Shown here in pieces: positions 21,556-32,398 of a stretch of DNA of 64,000 nt; positions within the stretch are counted from its first letter, which is position 1; each line of letters begins with the position of its first letter. The position numbers were made by a program, and so were the translations under genes. The notes below the pieces were generated by a model that was not told the DNA's origin, searched no databases, and saw only the letters and a list, made by a program, of their open reading frames with translations. This DNA comes from Arthrobotrys musiformis (lineage: Eukaryota; Ascomycota; Orbiliomycetes; Orbiliales; Orbiliaceae). Location of the stretch: NCBI GenBank assembly GCA_036971715.1, contig JAVHJL010000001.1, positions 4,154,001 through 4,218,000 of the forward strand. Reading direction: 5' to 3'.

Positions 21556-23122
21556 ATGTCAATCCACTCACTCCCCCCCGAACTGCTCCTCTACATCTTC
21601 CAATTGCTATACCGCGACGCCGTCTGTAATCTGCGACTCGTGAGCAAGGACATCTGCGAGATCGTGACGCCGTTGCTATTCAAAAATGTGAATGTGCATT
21701 ACGGGATCGATAGAGCGTTGGAGCAGATGAGGGGGTTTATTGGGGAGGAGAAGTTGAGGGGGTGTATTAGGGATGTTATGATACCGAGCGAGAGTTTTGT
21801 GGTTAATGGGGATGGATGTATGTTGCCCTTCTCCTTCTTTGTTTTTTTTTGGGGGTTTATACAGTCTCGTAGCCAAGCTGGGGCTTATATATGGTCCTTT
21901 TTTAGTTCAATTCCATGAGAAGACGTTTTGGTGGTCGGTCTCGGTGAGGGGTGAGCCGGTTGTGGATGGGTATTATGATGCTGAGACGGAGGGTCAGGCG
22001 GTTAAGACGGGGGCGTTGGCGGAGTATCCGCATCGGAGGGATGTGCGGTTTGATCCGACTTCGAGGACGTTTAAGAGGAAGATAGAGGATTATGAAAGAT
22101 GTTTGGAGAGGTTTTTGGTGCAGTGTGAGAGGTTGGAGAGGATTTGGATTGCGTTTGGGGCTGGATGGACGTCTGGACGGATGGAATGGTGGGGTGGGGT
22201 GGTCGGACGGGTTGTGAGGAAGGTTTGTGAAGGGGGTAAGGGGGGTAAGGGGGTGAAGAGGTTGGACCTTTTGGTGCCGAGGGTGGGGTGTTTGGAGTCA
22301 TTTCTTAAGGGGGTATCGGGGGAGGGGGTGTTCGAGAGGTAGGTTTATATACGCCTTGCGGGGGGGTATATACTAATCCATGCCAGCCTCGAAGGCGTAT
22401 CGGTAGACATCTACGCCGCCGACCCGGCGTTCAGAGACCTCGCCGCGATCGAATCCTCCACCAACGATCTTTTTACCAAAACCCCCAATCTACGCTCATG
22501 CCAGCTATCCACCAATTATAAATTGACAAGAACAAACGTACCGCCTCTATTCCCGCTGTTTTCGGGAAATGGAATGTTAACATCCCTATCCATCCGTCAC
22601 ACCTTCTTCCCAATAGAAAACGACAGCGCCTTCGATCGTTTTTCAAGAATGCTTGCTTCGACACCCGGACTTCTAACCTTGGAAATGACAGCGTGTATGA
22701 TACAATACTCCGACTCGCTCGGCCGCGACGCGGAGAGAATACTCAGCGATGAGCTAAATATCGCATCATTCGAGAATTTACCCGCCCGAAGCTGGGCTGG
22801 TATATTCAAAACCTTTGAAACGCATCTGATAAACTTAAGAAGCTTTAAATTTGGGCATCTGATGTATGGTAGACATAGGGGTAGTTCCTTTTTTAATGAT
22901 AGGAGTACCCATAGAGCCGAGATGCTCGTTCCCGCGGAAGGGAGGTTTGGAGGTATGGGAGTGAAGGAGTTTAGTAGATCCGTGAGAAGCGTGGAGGGGG
23001 TTAGTCCTTATGTTGGGGACCATGAGGAATTGGAGAGGTTTAGAAGAGTAGTTGCGGAGAGAGGTGGGTTGAATGAGACCCGGGGAGGCTTTGAGGGGGG
23101 GCAGACGTGGAGGTTTTTGTAG
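21556..23122 (+). CDS. F-box protein B (paralogue of F-box protein A)
   Basis: Exons 21556-21817, 21906-22338 and 22387-23122 give 476 aa. It starts MSIHSLPPELLLYIFQLL, a clear F-box, followed by FKNVNVHYGIDRALEQM, which parallels FERIKIHYGIQRATEQM of gene A. After intron 1 it has FHEKTFWWSVS, and the last exon carries FGHLMYGRH, MLVPAEGRFGGMG, SPYVGDHEELE and a final TWRFL, each with a counterpart in gene A at the same place. Intron 1 is phase 1 and intron 2 phase 2, exactly as in A. Intron 1 contains a GTCTCGTAGCC dispersed motif. Presumably a substrate receptor of an SCF ligase; target unknown. Confidence 0.85.
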
Positions 23123-23487
23123 GCTTTCTCTTTTCTTGGTTATGTTTATTTTTCCTGTGTTATGAAGACTATCAAACTCCGGGCCCTTGGTATAACTAGC
23201 AGGCGTGAAAGAAAGGGGGCGATGATGGGTTGATACTGCACCGCTTTGCACGAAGGGGTTATACTAATATATTTATATCGTAAGCTAACTATTAAACCAG
23301 CCTCAAGCAGGGTGGAAAGAACAGTAGACAAAAAAGGTCACTCGGGCGCGTAATGTAATGTAATGTAATGTAATGGTCAACTATATACAACAGATTGCTA
23401 AGAATTCTCCTATTGCCCTCTAGCGAAGAAGATGCCTAGTAAACACAGAGCTAAGTAATAATTGTCCAAAAAAACGCCACCGGATTA
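23123..23487. other. Intergenic, with a TAATG microsatellite
   Basis: Downstream of F-box gene B. Five perfect TAATG units occur at 23351-23375. No gene seen. Confidence 0.6.
23351..23375. repeat. (TAATG)5 microsatellite
   Basis: Five perfect tandem pentamers. Confidence 0.9.
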
Positions 23488-24420
23488 ATCGCTATCAGAT
23501 GGGGCGTCTGTCTCTGGTACGAAGCCGATGGATGTATAGTGTCTGCGGCGGTTCGCGTCGTCATCGTCCCCATCACCATACCCTTCATCGTCGCCTTCTT
23601 CGTCGTGATCGTCGTTGTCGTCGGCTTCTTGGTCTCTTAAGGAATTTTCCCAAAGAACCCAAAGGGATAGTATAACCTTGTCTCGAATCCAGACCCTGGG
23701 GAGTAGAACCGGGAATACCTCGCTTTGTTTGGTAACACCCCTGGGAGTTGCAGTTTATATATAGGATGTAGGTCCTTTCGCGACCTCAAGTTTGCAGTCT
23801 AAACGTGCAATGCTATTAGCTAGTTAGCAAACACAATCGCTAAAGAAGTTTAACTATCGGTACCAACGCCCCTTTGTTTTCCTCCACGATATTTCATGGA
23901 TGATAGGACGTAAGGTCGGGTACTTTCATAAACTATGGCAGCTGCTTCTTCGTATTCAGACTTACATTTTTGGTACCTCTCTGGGTTAAAGAGGAGGGTA
24001 CCGTCATGACAGGATTTGTCAGGCCAACCAATCACTTAGATCATGTTCTTTGAAAGGCGCTAAAGCCAAATTTTCAAGTTCAGGAGAACCCTTCGTAGTA
24101 GTCATAGTTTGATGGTATCTCATAATGGTCTCTCCGGTTTGTGAGGGTTGGTTCATCATATAGGCGTCCGTGGGGTCTCGATCCCGGTACGGGGCCGGAT
24201 AATGGCACTCCGACAATTTTGTGGGAGTCTGTACTCTGGTTTACGAGACAAAGTCTGTAGGCTGGAAAGGATATCTGGATGAGGTTCCTGTTTCGTGTAG
24301 ATTGATTTGGCTTCGAGGGAGGTTTTCATCAGTCTTGTAACCAAACTGTGAGTTTGAATGGGATGGAGGTTGGTGGGGTTGGAGCTGGGCGGTTGTAGTT
24401 TCTGGCTCGGCTTGATAATT
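23488..24420 (-). pseudogene. Degenerate or unresolved gene with acidic C-terminus
   Basis: Several minus-strand segments look like coding sequence but do not join into one clean frame. An upstream segment (about 24417-24247) is Pro/Gln/Ser-rich and ends in TAA within a dispersed GTCTCGTAAACC motif. The same frame resumes through LSECHYPAPYRDRDPTDAYM. A 55-bp GT-AG intron (about 24029-23975) can link it to RYQKCKSEYEEAAAIVYES. A last segment reads VWIRDKVILSLWVLWENSL and then a run of Asp/Glu ending TDAPSDSD with a TAA at 23486-23488. I do not recognise the protein. The in-frame stop and the inverted motif pair (24234-24352) suggest an insertion, but an unseen intron would also explain it. 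Confidence 0.35.
24234..24352. repeat. ~119-bp segment bounded by inverted GTCTCGT/ACGAGAC motifs
   Basis: On the plus strand CTCTGGTTTACGAGAC lies at 24234-24249 and CAGTCTTGTAACCAAACTGTG at 24330-24350. The two are inverted and imperfectly complementary, giving a MITE-like layout. The right end nearly matches the element at 18303-18324. It sits inside the degenerate gene described above. Confidence 0.45.
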
Positions 24421-25998
24421 TTTATCTAGGAAGAGGGCTATTTATATAGGGTGGCAATTTTACCCTTAAATATCAAATTATGTTTATATTTATATTTATG
24501 CTTATATTTATTTATATTACGTTTATATTGTAGATAAGTAGATCGTATATATATGATCATATGTATGTTGGTATGTATTCTATTATAGTAGATTTGATCC
24601 GTAAAAATAGTATGTACTTACTGTGCCAGAAGAAGGGTGTTTTTGAATACTATTATAATTCGAACTATATGGCGTTTTTTCTCCCAATACCATTATAATA
24701 CGCATTATGGTCACAATACCGTATTGATACCATATCAATCACCCCCCTTTTCCTAACACAGTACTTAATTAATTAATATAATGCATATATAATGGTACCG
24801 AAGGGCGGGCGGCAATATCGCTCTACTATTCCACCCAGGTCTAGGCTCTATTTATGTACCAGATGACGGTGAAGTAGTCTATAGATCTAGGCGTATATAT
24901 GGAATTGGGTTGCGTATTGTTGCAATTATCGAAAAGAGCAGTGGCTGATTATCTAATCCACGCCACAGCGGTTTGTTTGTCCCCCGGCAGCAAGAGATCC
25001 CGAGGCTTATATCAGATCAGATCATATCGCTCCGAAGGGAGCCGATATCTGAGATCCTGGGGAATGCCTGTGATACATAAGGTCCCCGTAGCTATAGGGA
25101 CTTACATACTTAGAACTTGCTTAGTACCTTGCATGGGGTGGAAACGGGGTGTCCGGGGTTGTTTACTGGGGGAACTGTGACGTAATGAAGCATATTGGTG
25201 AAATTTATTGTGGCATCCGTTGTTGGATGGAATGGGTTTTCTTGACGAATGGGCGGACTGTCGCTGACCGCAGGCCGGAATTGCAGAGATATAAATACCA
25301 GGCTCTTGCTACCGGGCGCTTACTCAGTAACTATTTATTATTCCGGTTCTTGAATTTAATCGATCGAAAGAGATAGTAGTAGGAGATACCAATATTGGCC
25401 AGGCGACAGAGGTAAACGGTGGTAAGTTCCCCACAATATTTGCATTGGGAGGGTTTTATGCAGTAGCTTGGGGCAACAGCAGAGCTAAGAACCCAAGACT
25501 CTGGTTCCAAGACCCCGACACAGACTCATTAATTGTCGCCAGCTAACGACAGACCTCCCCCCAGAGACAACGACAACGACAACGACAACATCCTCCGCAA
25601 TCGAAGCTGTAGTATTCGTTCATGTGAGCATCACTCCCCTCCTACCCCCCTATTTTATTATATTATATCATATCTGTATATCATATCTGTATGGTATATG
25701 TGGAGGGATGTACTAGTATATTGGTATATTAGCCTAAGATAGCTGACCACCCTTCGCTGAGTACCAGTAAGTATCATCTACACGGCACCGAAAGTACTGT
25801 CTGTACATAGGAAGTACTCGCAGTATTAATTAATACACATACGCAAGCCGAGGGTCTTTGAGAGCTTCAAAGCAAGAAGCCAAGCCAAGCGACGTCCGAC
25901 GAGAGAGTTGATCCTGCTCTCCCCTTCGTTTCCACCACATTTATCCTCGTCCCCACCGACATACCCCCTCCGCCTCCACTTCCACAACTACCGCTACC
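24421..25998. other. AT-rich intergenic stretch upstream of the KES1-like gene
   Basis: TTTATAT-type low complexity spans 24478-24560. An imperfect hairpin lies at 25024-25048 and a GACAAC hexamer run at 25565-25590. Pyrimidine-rich sequence at 25915-25998 leads into the KES1-like ATG. No gene seen. Confidence 0.55.
25024..25048. repeat. Imperfect hairpin ATATCGCTCC/GGAGCCGATAT
   Basis: Arms 25024-25033 and 25038-25048 pair with one bulged base around a 4-base loop. It lies in AT-rich gene-free sequence, and its function is unknown. Confidence 0.5.
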
Positions 25999-28005
25999 AT
26001 GGCTTCTGCGTTAACCGGTAAACTCTCTCTTCCCCCCCCATCCTTCTTATAACCCCCCTTTCATCACCATCACTTTACCTCCTCCTCCTCTTCTCCATCG
26101 CATGATCTGTAAAACACCGTCCGCGGCATCTACTCAACGACACCATCTGCATACCTCACCGAATACTCGACATTCTCGCTTACAATGGGTCGTAAAACAG
26201 GTACCGCGAAGAGCACGTGGGCTTCGTTCTTGAAGGTATTTATTTGTATTCTATTTTTCTATGCATGGGAACTACTTGCTGACACAATTTCTAGAGCATT
26301 GCGAGGTAACATTCGCTGTCGCACAAAGTTTGGTGATGGTATATTGATTGACTCTTTTTTTTGGTGTAGCTTCAATGGCGATTTGGCGTCTATGACCGCT
26401 CCTGTAAGCATCACGATCTCAATTTCCTCTTTCATTTTTTTTTTTTTCTTGCGTGACTAATGACTGACATTCTGTTTTTTTGCCGGGTAGCCGTTCATTC
26501 TGAGTAAAACGAGCTTGGTCGAATACAGTGCATATTGGGTACGCTTCCCCGGTCGCCTTGGACCCGAGCATAGCCTCACCCCCCCCGCTCACCGATGTCT
26601 CCCCCACACACATACTCCGGGATTTAATTACTAATTATCTTTTTTCTTTTCTTTTTTTTGGGATTTGGTAGACGGAACATCCAAAGCTCTTTGTCGCGCC
26701 GGCTAAAGAGGCAGATCCGGAAAAGCGGGCTCTGCTTGTGTTGAAGTGGTTCCTGTCGACGTTGAAGCAGCAGTACAGTTCGAGAAGTGAGAAGCTGTTA
26801 GTATTCCTTCCATCGCTCGTTTGCTATGTTTGGTAATATGTTGCTGACTGGGGTAATTGTTGCAGTGGCTCTGAGAAGAAACCGTTGAATCCCTTCCTCG
26901 GAGAGCTCTTCCTGGGACACTGGGAGGACGAGGAAGTTGGGAAGACGGTATTGATCTCTGAACAAGTTAGCCATCATCCGCCTGTTACTGCGTATTCGAT
27001 ATTCAATGAGAAGCATGGGGTCAAGCTGCAAGGGTACAATGGACAGAAGGCTGGATTTGCATCGATGACTATCAATGTGAAGCAAGTTGGTATCGCGAGA
27101 CTGAGGCTCGAGAAGTGGGATGAGGAGTGTATGTTACGTCACAAATCCGTGGTGTTATTAGGGAAGCTAATGACTTGGGGGGAACAGATTTGATTACGCT
27201 CCCGGCGCTACATATCGAAGGACTGGTGTATGGGTCGCCGTTTGTGGAGCTGGAGAAGTCAACGATTATTCAGTCGAGTACTGGGTTCTTTGCGAAGATT
27301 GACTATGCTGGCAAGGGGTGGGTTGGCGGCAAGTCGAATTCGGTCACTGCGGAGTTGTATGACAATAAGACTGGGAAGTTGCTTTATACCATCTCCGGGC
27401 AGTGGACGAAGGAGCTTGTGGTCAAGAAGGCGAAGACTGAGGTACGCTCTGCTCTAATTTTTATCATCTTAATTTTTTATTGCGGTTGAGGAATACTAAT
27501 TGGGGGATAGCTTGAGCGATTCGAGCACGGTGAGAAGAACCCGACGACGGCGTTGACAATCAAACCGATCGAAGAGCAGGATCCCCTGGAGAGCCGACGC
27601 GCGTGGGCGAAGGTCGGGGCGGCGATCGACAAGGGAGACTACGACGAGACCGGCATCGAGAAATCCAAGATCGAGAACGCACAGCGAGAGCTCAGGAAGA
27701 AGGAGAAGGAAGAGGGTACCGCGTGGGAGAGGAGATACTTTACCGCGGTTGACAAGGTGGACGAAGTGGACGCGCTTGTGGAGCGGGCTGGTAAATTCAT
27801 GAAGGGAGTTTTGGGTATCACACCCGTCTGCATGGACGAGCCGGCGAAGACGAATGGGGTTTGGGTGTTTGATACGAAGAAGTACGATGATGTGGTCAGC
27901 GGACGGAAGGCGGAGGAGGTTAGGAGGGCTGGGGAGACGGTTTTGGAGGCTACGGAGCATGCTACTGGGACTGCTGAGGCGCAACCTTTGGTTGATCGGG
28001 AGTGA
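25999..28005 (+). CDS. Oxysterol-binding protein, KES1/OSH4-like
   Basis: Nine exons: 25999-26017, 26201-26235, 26295-26305, 26370-26403, 26491-26538, 26672-26796, 26866-27128, 27188-27441 and 27511-28005, giving 427 aa, close to yeast KES1 (434 aa). The order WASFLKSIASFNGDLASMTAP, PFILSKTSL, then EKKPLNPFLGELFLG and the ORP signature EQVSHHPP (123-130) identifies the family. LHIEG, SPFVELE and IQSSTGFF continue the barrel. The protein exchanges ergosterol for PI4P between membranes and has no PH or ankyrin domain, as expected for the short class. Exon 3 is only 11 bp. The start in exon 1 splices to GTAKSTW; an alternative ATG at 26185 (MGRKTG) inside intron 1 cannot be excluded. Confidence 0.92.
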
Positions 28006-29049
28006 ATTGGGGGGAATTAATGTGGATACTGGGGCGGTCCGTTAGCTTTTTGGAGTCGATAGATTGTTTTCTTCTCACTCATAACTTCGTTTTTGTTTTA
28101 CAGTAGTATTGCATTTGTTTATTCTAATTGTGCTTGCGCTTTTTTTGGCCCTATAGGGGTTTTCAGTTATGAAAAGTTGAGGGGGGAGGGGAGGGGGAGG
28201 GGTAATGTAATGATGATATGTTATTGCGTCGTCCTCCCTTGACCTCGTTTGGGGAATATATGTTATCGATAATATAATGTATTGCATCTATTTACAATAG
28301 TGTCGGGGTTCTTCTCGGGTTTGGGTTTATGTGATTGAGTGGCAGGGATGTTTTTCGCCACGCCGATGATATAAGGTTAAAGCACTCTTCGCTGGCCATT
28401 GCCTGCATTGCATTGATATACCATATATTAATATTTACGCGGAATGGGGCTTACACTCGGAGCATTCATCGGTGATGCAATTTTTTATTTATTTTTGATG
28501 GGATAAGATTATGGGATGGAATACGGTAGAAGGCGTCGGAATTCACGCATTTTGCCCCTCGTTTCTGAGCTAGCTGGCGGTGCAGGTGCATGGATTGGAT
28601 TTTGGCCTATCGGTGGGCTGGCCGATGTCATGTTTTGAGAAGAGAGGGGAAGAGGGGGGAGGGATGCAGGTTGCCCCTCACTGCTCAACGGAATGGTAAA
28701 AGCCTCACGACGATAACGGTGTTGGGATGGAGAGGGGTGTCGTCAGGGGATTTGGGTGTTATATAAGGATGGGGGAGTGACCTGGTTGTCCAGAGTAATT
28801 TTTGTTGTCGTTACTGAGGTGTGGACTCGATAACTAGACTGGTAATTGAGCTCGCTAAGATTTTTGGTTAGTGTAGACGTCATTGTTGGTGCCAGCTAGC
28901 TAAGCTACCTACTTTCTCCGCTTCAACCTTTTTCGTTCGGACGCTTATTACTATCTTTTGTTCTTGCGATTGCGATTGCTGCTCGTTATTATTCATTATT
29001 TGGGATATTGATTGGACGTGTGCGATTGATTGCACGGCATTTGGGAATC
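28006..29049. other. Intergenic; phosphoglucomutase promoter
   Basis: 3' region of the KES1-like gene followed by the promoter of the phosphoglucomutase gene, including a TATATAAG box at 28760. G-rich runs occur at 28178-28202 and 28645-28665. Confidence 0.55.
28760..28767 (+). promoter_or_regulatory. TATA box candidate of phosphoglucomutase gene
   Basis: TATATAAG 290 bp before the ATG at 29050. Similar boxes at about 245-290 bp precede three other genes in the window. Confidence 0.5.
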
Positions 29050-30977
29050 ATGACGGTTCGGACTGTGACCACTACTGCGTATCCTGACCAGAAGCCTGGG
29101 ACGTATGTTACCCCTCTCTCCAAACCTACGACGTCCACTGACTTTTTTTATTTTTTTTGTTAAAAAACAGCTCGGGTCTTCGGAAGAAGGTTAAGGTCTT
29201 CCAACAGGAGAACTACACCGAGAACTTCATCGCCTCGATCCTGCTCTCCATCCCCGAAGGCGCTCAAGACGCGTTTTTGGTGGTAGGCGGGGATGGAAGA
29301 TACTACAATGATGTAGCTATACAAAAGATCGCAAAGATTGCGGCGGGGTATGGGGTTAAGAAGCTTTTGATTGGAAAAGAGGGGATATTGAGTACTCCTG
29401 CTGCTAGTAATGTTATCAGGAGGAGGGGGGCTACGGGGGGGATATTGTTGACCGCGTCGCATAATCCTGGTGGACCGGAGGAGGATTTTGGGATTAAGTA
29501 TAATTTGGCGAATGGGGGGCCTGCGCCTGAGGGGGTTACGAATGCGATTTTTGAGGCGAGTAGGGGGTTGGAGGGGTATAAGGTTGATGACAGTGTTGGG
29601 GAGGTTTGTCTTCTTTTCCATTTTCTCTTTATTATTATTTTATATGGGGCTGATGTTTGGGTAGATTGATTTGTCTACGATTGGGACGGCTACGTATGGG
29701 AATCTGGAGGTGGAGATTGTGGATGGGGTGCAGGATTATGTGGAGATGTTGAAGGAGATTTTTGATTTTGAACTCATCCGTGGGTTTATACAGAAGAATC
29801 CTGATTTCAAAGTCCTCTTCGACGCTCTTCATGCCGTTACGGGACCTTATGCCGTTCGCATCTTCGTTGAGGAGTTGGGACTGCCTGCTTCTTCCGTCAT
29901 CAATTCCGTCCCGCTGCCGGACTTTGGTGGTGGACACCCGGACCCGAATCTGACGTATGCGCACGAGCTGGTGGAGAGGGTTGATCGGGACCTTATTCCG
30001 TTCGGGGCGGCGAGCGATGGGGACGGGGATCGGAATATGATTTATGGGGCTAAGACGTTTGTTAGTCCCGGGGACAGTCTTGCGATTATTGCGCATCATG
30101 CGGAGTTGATTCCGTATTTTAGGAGGCAGGGGGTTTATGGGCTTGCGAGGAGTATGCCGACTTCTGGGGCGGTGGATTTGGTGGCGAAGAAGAAGGGGTT
30201 GGAGAGTTATGAGGTTCCTACTGGTATTTTCCCTATTCTTTCTCTCGATTTGATGTTGGATAGTGCTAATGGGTTTTGGGGGGTTAGGGTGGAAGTTCTT
30301 CTGCGCGCTGTTCGATGCGGACAAGTTGTCTATTTGCGGAGAAGAGAGTTTTGGAACGGGGTCGAATCATATCCGGGAGAAGGACGGGCTTTGGGCTGTT
30401 ACGGCGTGGCTTAATATCATCGCCGGTGTGTCGGAGCAGCAGGGGAGCACGGCAACGATCGCATCGATTCAGAATGCGTTCTGGGAGGAGTACGGACGGA
30501 CGTTCTTCACGCGGTACGACTACGAGAATGTGTCGTCGGAGGGGGCGAAGAAGGTGATTGATGAGTTGAAGGAGAAGGTGTTTGGATCGGGGGGTTTCGT
30601 GGGGGCTAGTATTGGGGCTGGGAGTGAGGTTGTTGAGGCTGATGATTTTAGTTATGAGGATTTGGATGGGAGTGTTAGTAAGAACCAGGGACTTTATGTG
30701 AAGACGAGCGATGGGGCGAGGTTTGTGGTTAGGCTTAGTGGGACGGGGAGCAGTGGGGCTACGATTCGGTTGTATGTTGAGAAGTACAGCGGGGTGAGTA
30801 TCTCTTTTTCATCTTTTTTTTTTATATATATACGATGCTAATGGGGATTGGGGATAGGATCCGGAGACGTATGGGCTGGATGCGCAGGAGTATTTGAAGG
30901 AGAGCATTGCGAATGCGGTTGGGCTGTTGAAGTTGGAGGAGCACACCGGGCGGGCGAAGCCGGATGTTATTACCTAG
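29050..30977 (+). CDS. pgm2: Phosphoglucomutase
   Basis: Exons 29050-29102, 29171-29603, 29665-30223, 30288-30793 and 30858-30977 give 556 aa, the usual length of eukaryotic phosphoglucomutase. The enzyme interconverts glucose-1-phosphate and glucose-6-phosphate in the cytosol, linking glycolysis with UDP-glucose, glycogen and trehalose synthesis. The phosphoserine loop is TASHNPGG with Ser114. The magnesium loop is DGDGDR starting at Asp280, the sugar-binding loop is CGEESFGTGSNHIREKDG, and the phosphate-binding RLSGTGS lies near the C-terminus. The final residues KPDVIT are typical of the family. Intron 2 uses a GTTTGT donor. Confidence 0.96.
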
Positions 30978-32398
30978 ATTCTTTTTCTCTTTCGCTTTCA
31001 CGCTCACTGTCACTTGATTGTGGGGATCATGGGGGGTTTATTGCTTAAGCATTGGGTTTGTCCGGACTACGGGCTTATGTGGATATGAAAAGTGAATGCA
31101 TTCTTCTCTCTTTTTTATATAGATTCATCCTTCTTACTAGACTAATATTCATCTATGTGATTGTAATTTGGTGTTGATGTGGTATTTTGAAGGGGGTAGG
31201 AGGATAGCTACAGACGCAGTACACGTATACGTATATGATATTATAATAGTATGGAATAATACTTTCTAGATGCTTCCATGCAGACATATGCATGTCGATA
31301 TCATTATCGTTATCGATAAGAATAATGCGCCTTATCGTAGAGGGGTATTAATATCGATATTATATCGATGTTTATAGCGTTACTGTATGGTATACTAGAA
31401 TACATATAATATAGTGTCTATAGGAGGGAGACAACTGGCCCTGGATTTATATACAATTATCCCAGGGGTTCAGATCTAATTTCCCCTTCCTCCTGCTATT
31501 ATAATATAATATTATACGGCTAGTCCACTATTCTGTAGATATTGATATTAATCTCTTGGTACTCCGGAAACCGTATGTTAGTACAATACGTAATATAGCT
31601 ATATATATAGATTATGTGATATCTCAGGCTCGCGAGGTGTTATTTCTGATGAATCCTGATATAATATCATCGCCAGGCCGATTTCTACGGTAGCGCGTAT
31701 GCTATTGTGGTAGTAGTACTCATACGACCGGGGTATGAGAGTGCTTAGGCAAGGATCTGGACCTGATCCTCAGTCCTGCGATATCACAATCTGTCCTCAC
31801 GATGTCGATATTGATATTGAAGCTGATGTTGATACCCCTTTCTTGCAGTCTCCCTTCTATGTATATGCACCTGTGAGTATATAGGCAGTGCTGGTGGAGA
31901 TATTGTATATAATATATAAGAGCAGCTGATCGAGTCACCGCCAGCTGCTTATCGAGATTGTATCATCCATCATCATATCTGGTCGCCCGACTCCTCTCTC
32001 TCCTCTCTCTGGCCTCTTTTCTCCCTCTCTTTCTCGCATCATCATTACCATCTTCATCTTCATCTTTATCTTCACTTTCATCCTTCTGGTACTTGTGTAT
32101 CTACAGCTATATAAGTAGGTATAATAGGCTGGTTGTTGACTGTGAGTGGCCGCCTTGTCTGCACGACCAGCTGTCTGCTGTTTGGTGTGGTCTTCTCGGA
32201 CGAGAACAAACAGACACACACGACAACTTCTACTCCCAGCAACTACCTACAACCAGCTAGTCTACCGACCAACAAGTACCCATCGTCACCTCCCAAACCA
32301 AGAACAACCATCATCATATCATCATCTCCCATACCGAAATCACCCTCCGCCAGCTATCGCGGAAACAGGAGAAAGGGGGGCGGCCCGTCCACTTTTTC
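30978..32398. other. Intergenic; ATG11 promoter and leader
   Basis: AT-rich 3' sequence of the phosphoglucomutase gene to about 31950, then CT-rich sequence and a TATATAAG box at 32108 leading to the ATG11 start. No gene seen. Confidence 0.55.
32108..32115 (+). promoter_or_regulatory. TATA box candidate of ATG11
   Basis: TATATAAG 291 bp upstream of the ATG at 32399. Confidence 0.45.

Noticed and set aside
24019..24216. 66-codon minus frame as an intact small gene
   Set aside because: It starts mid-sequence and continues the coding-like frame upstream; better treated as part of the degenerate locus.
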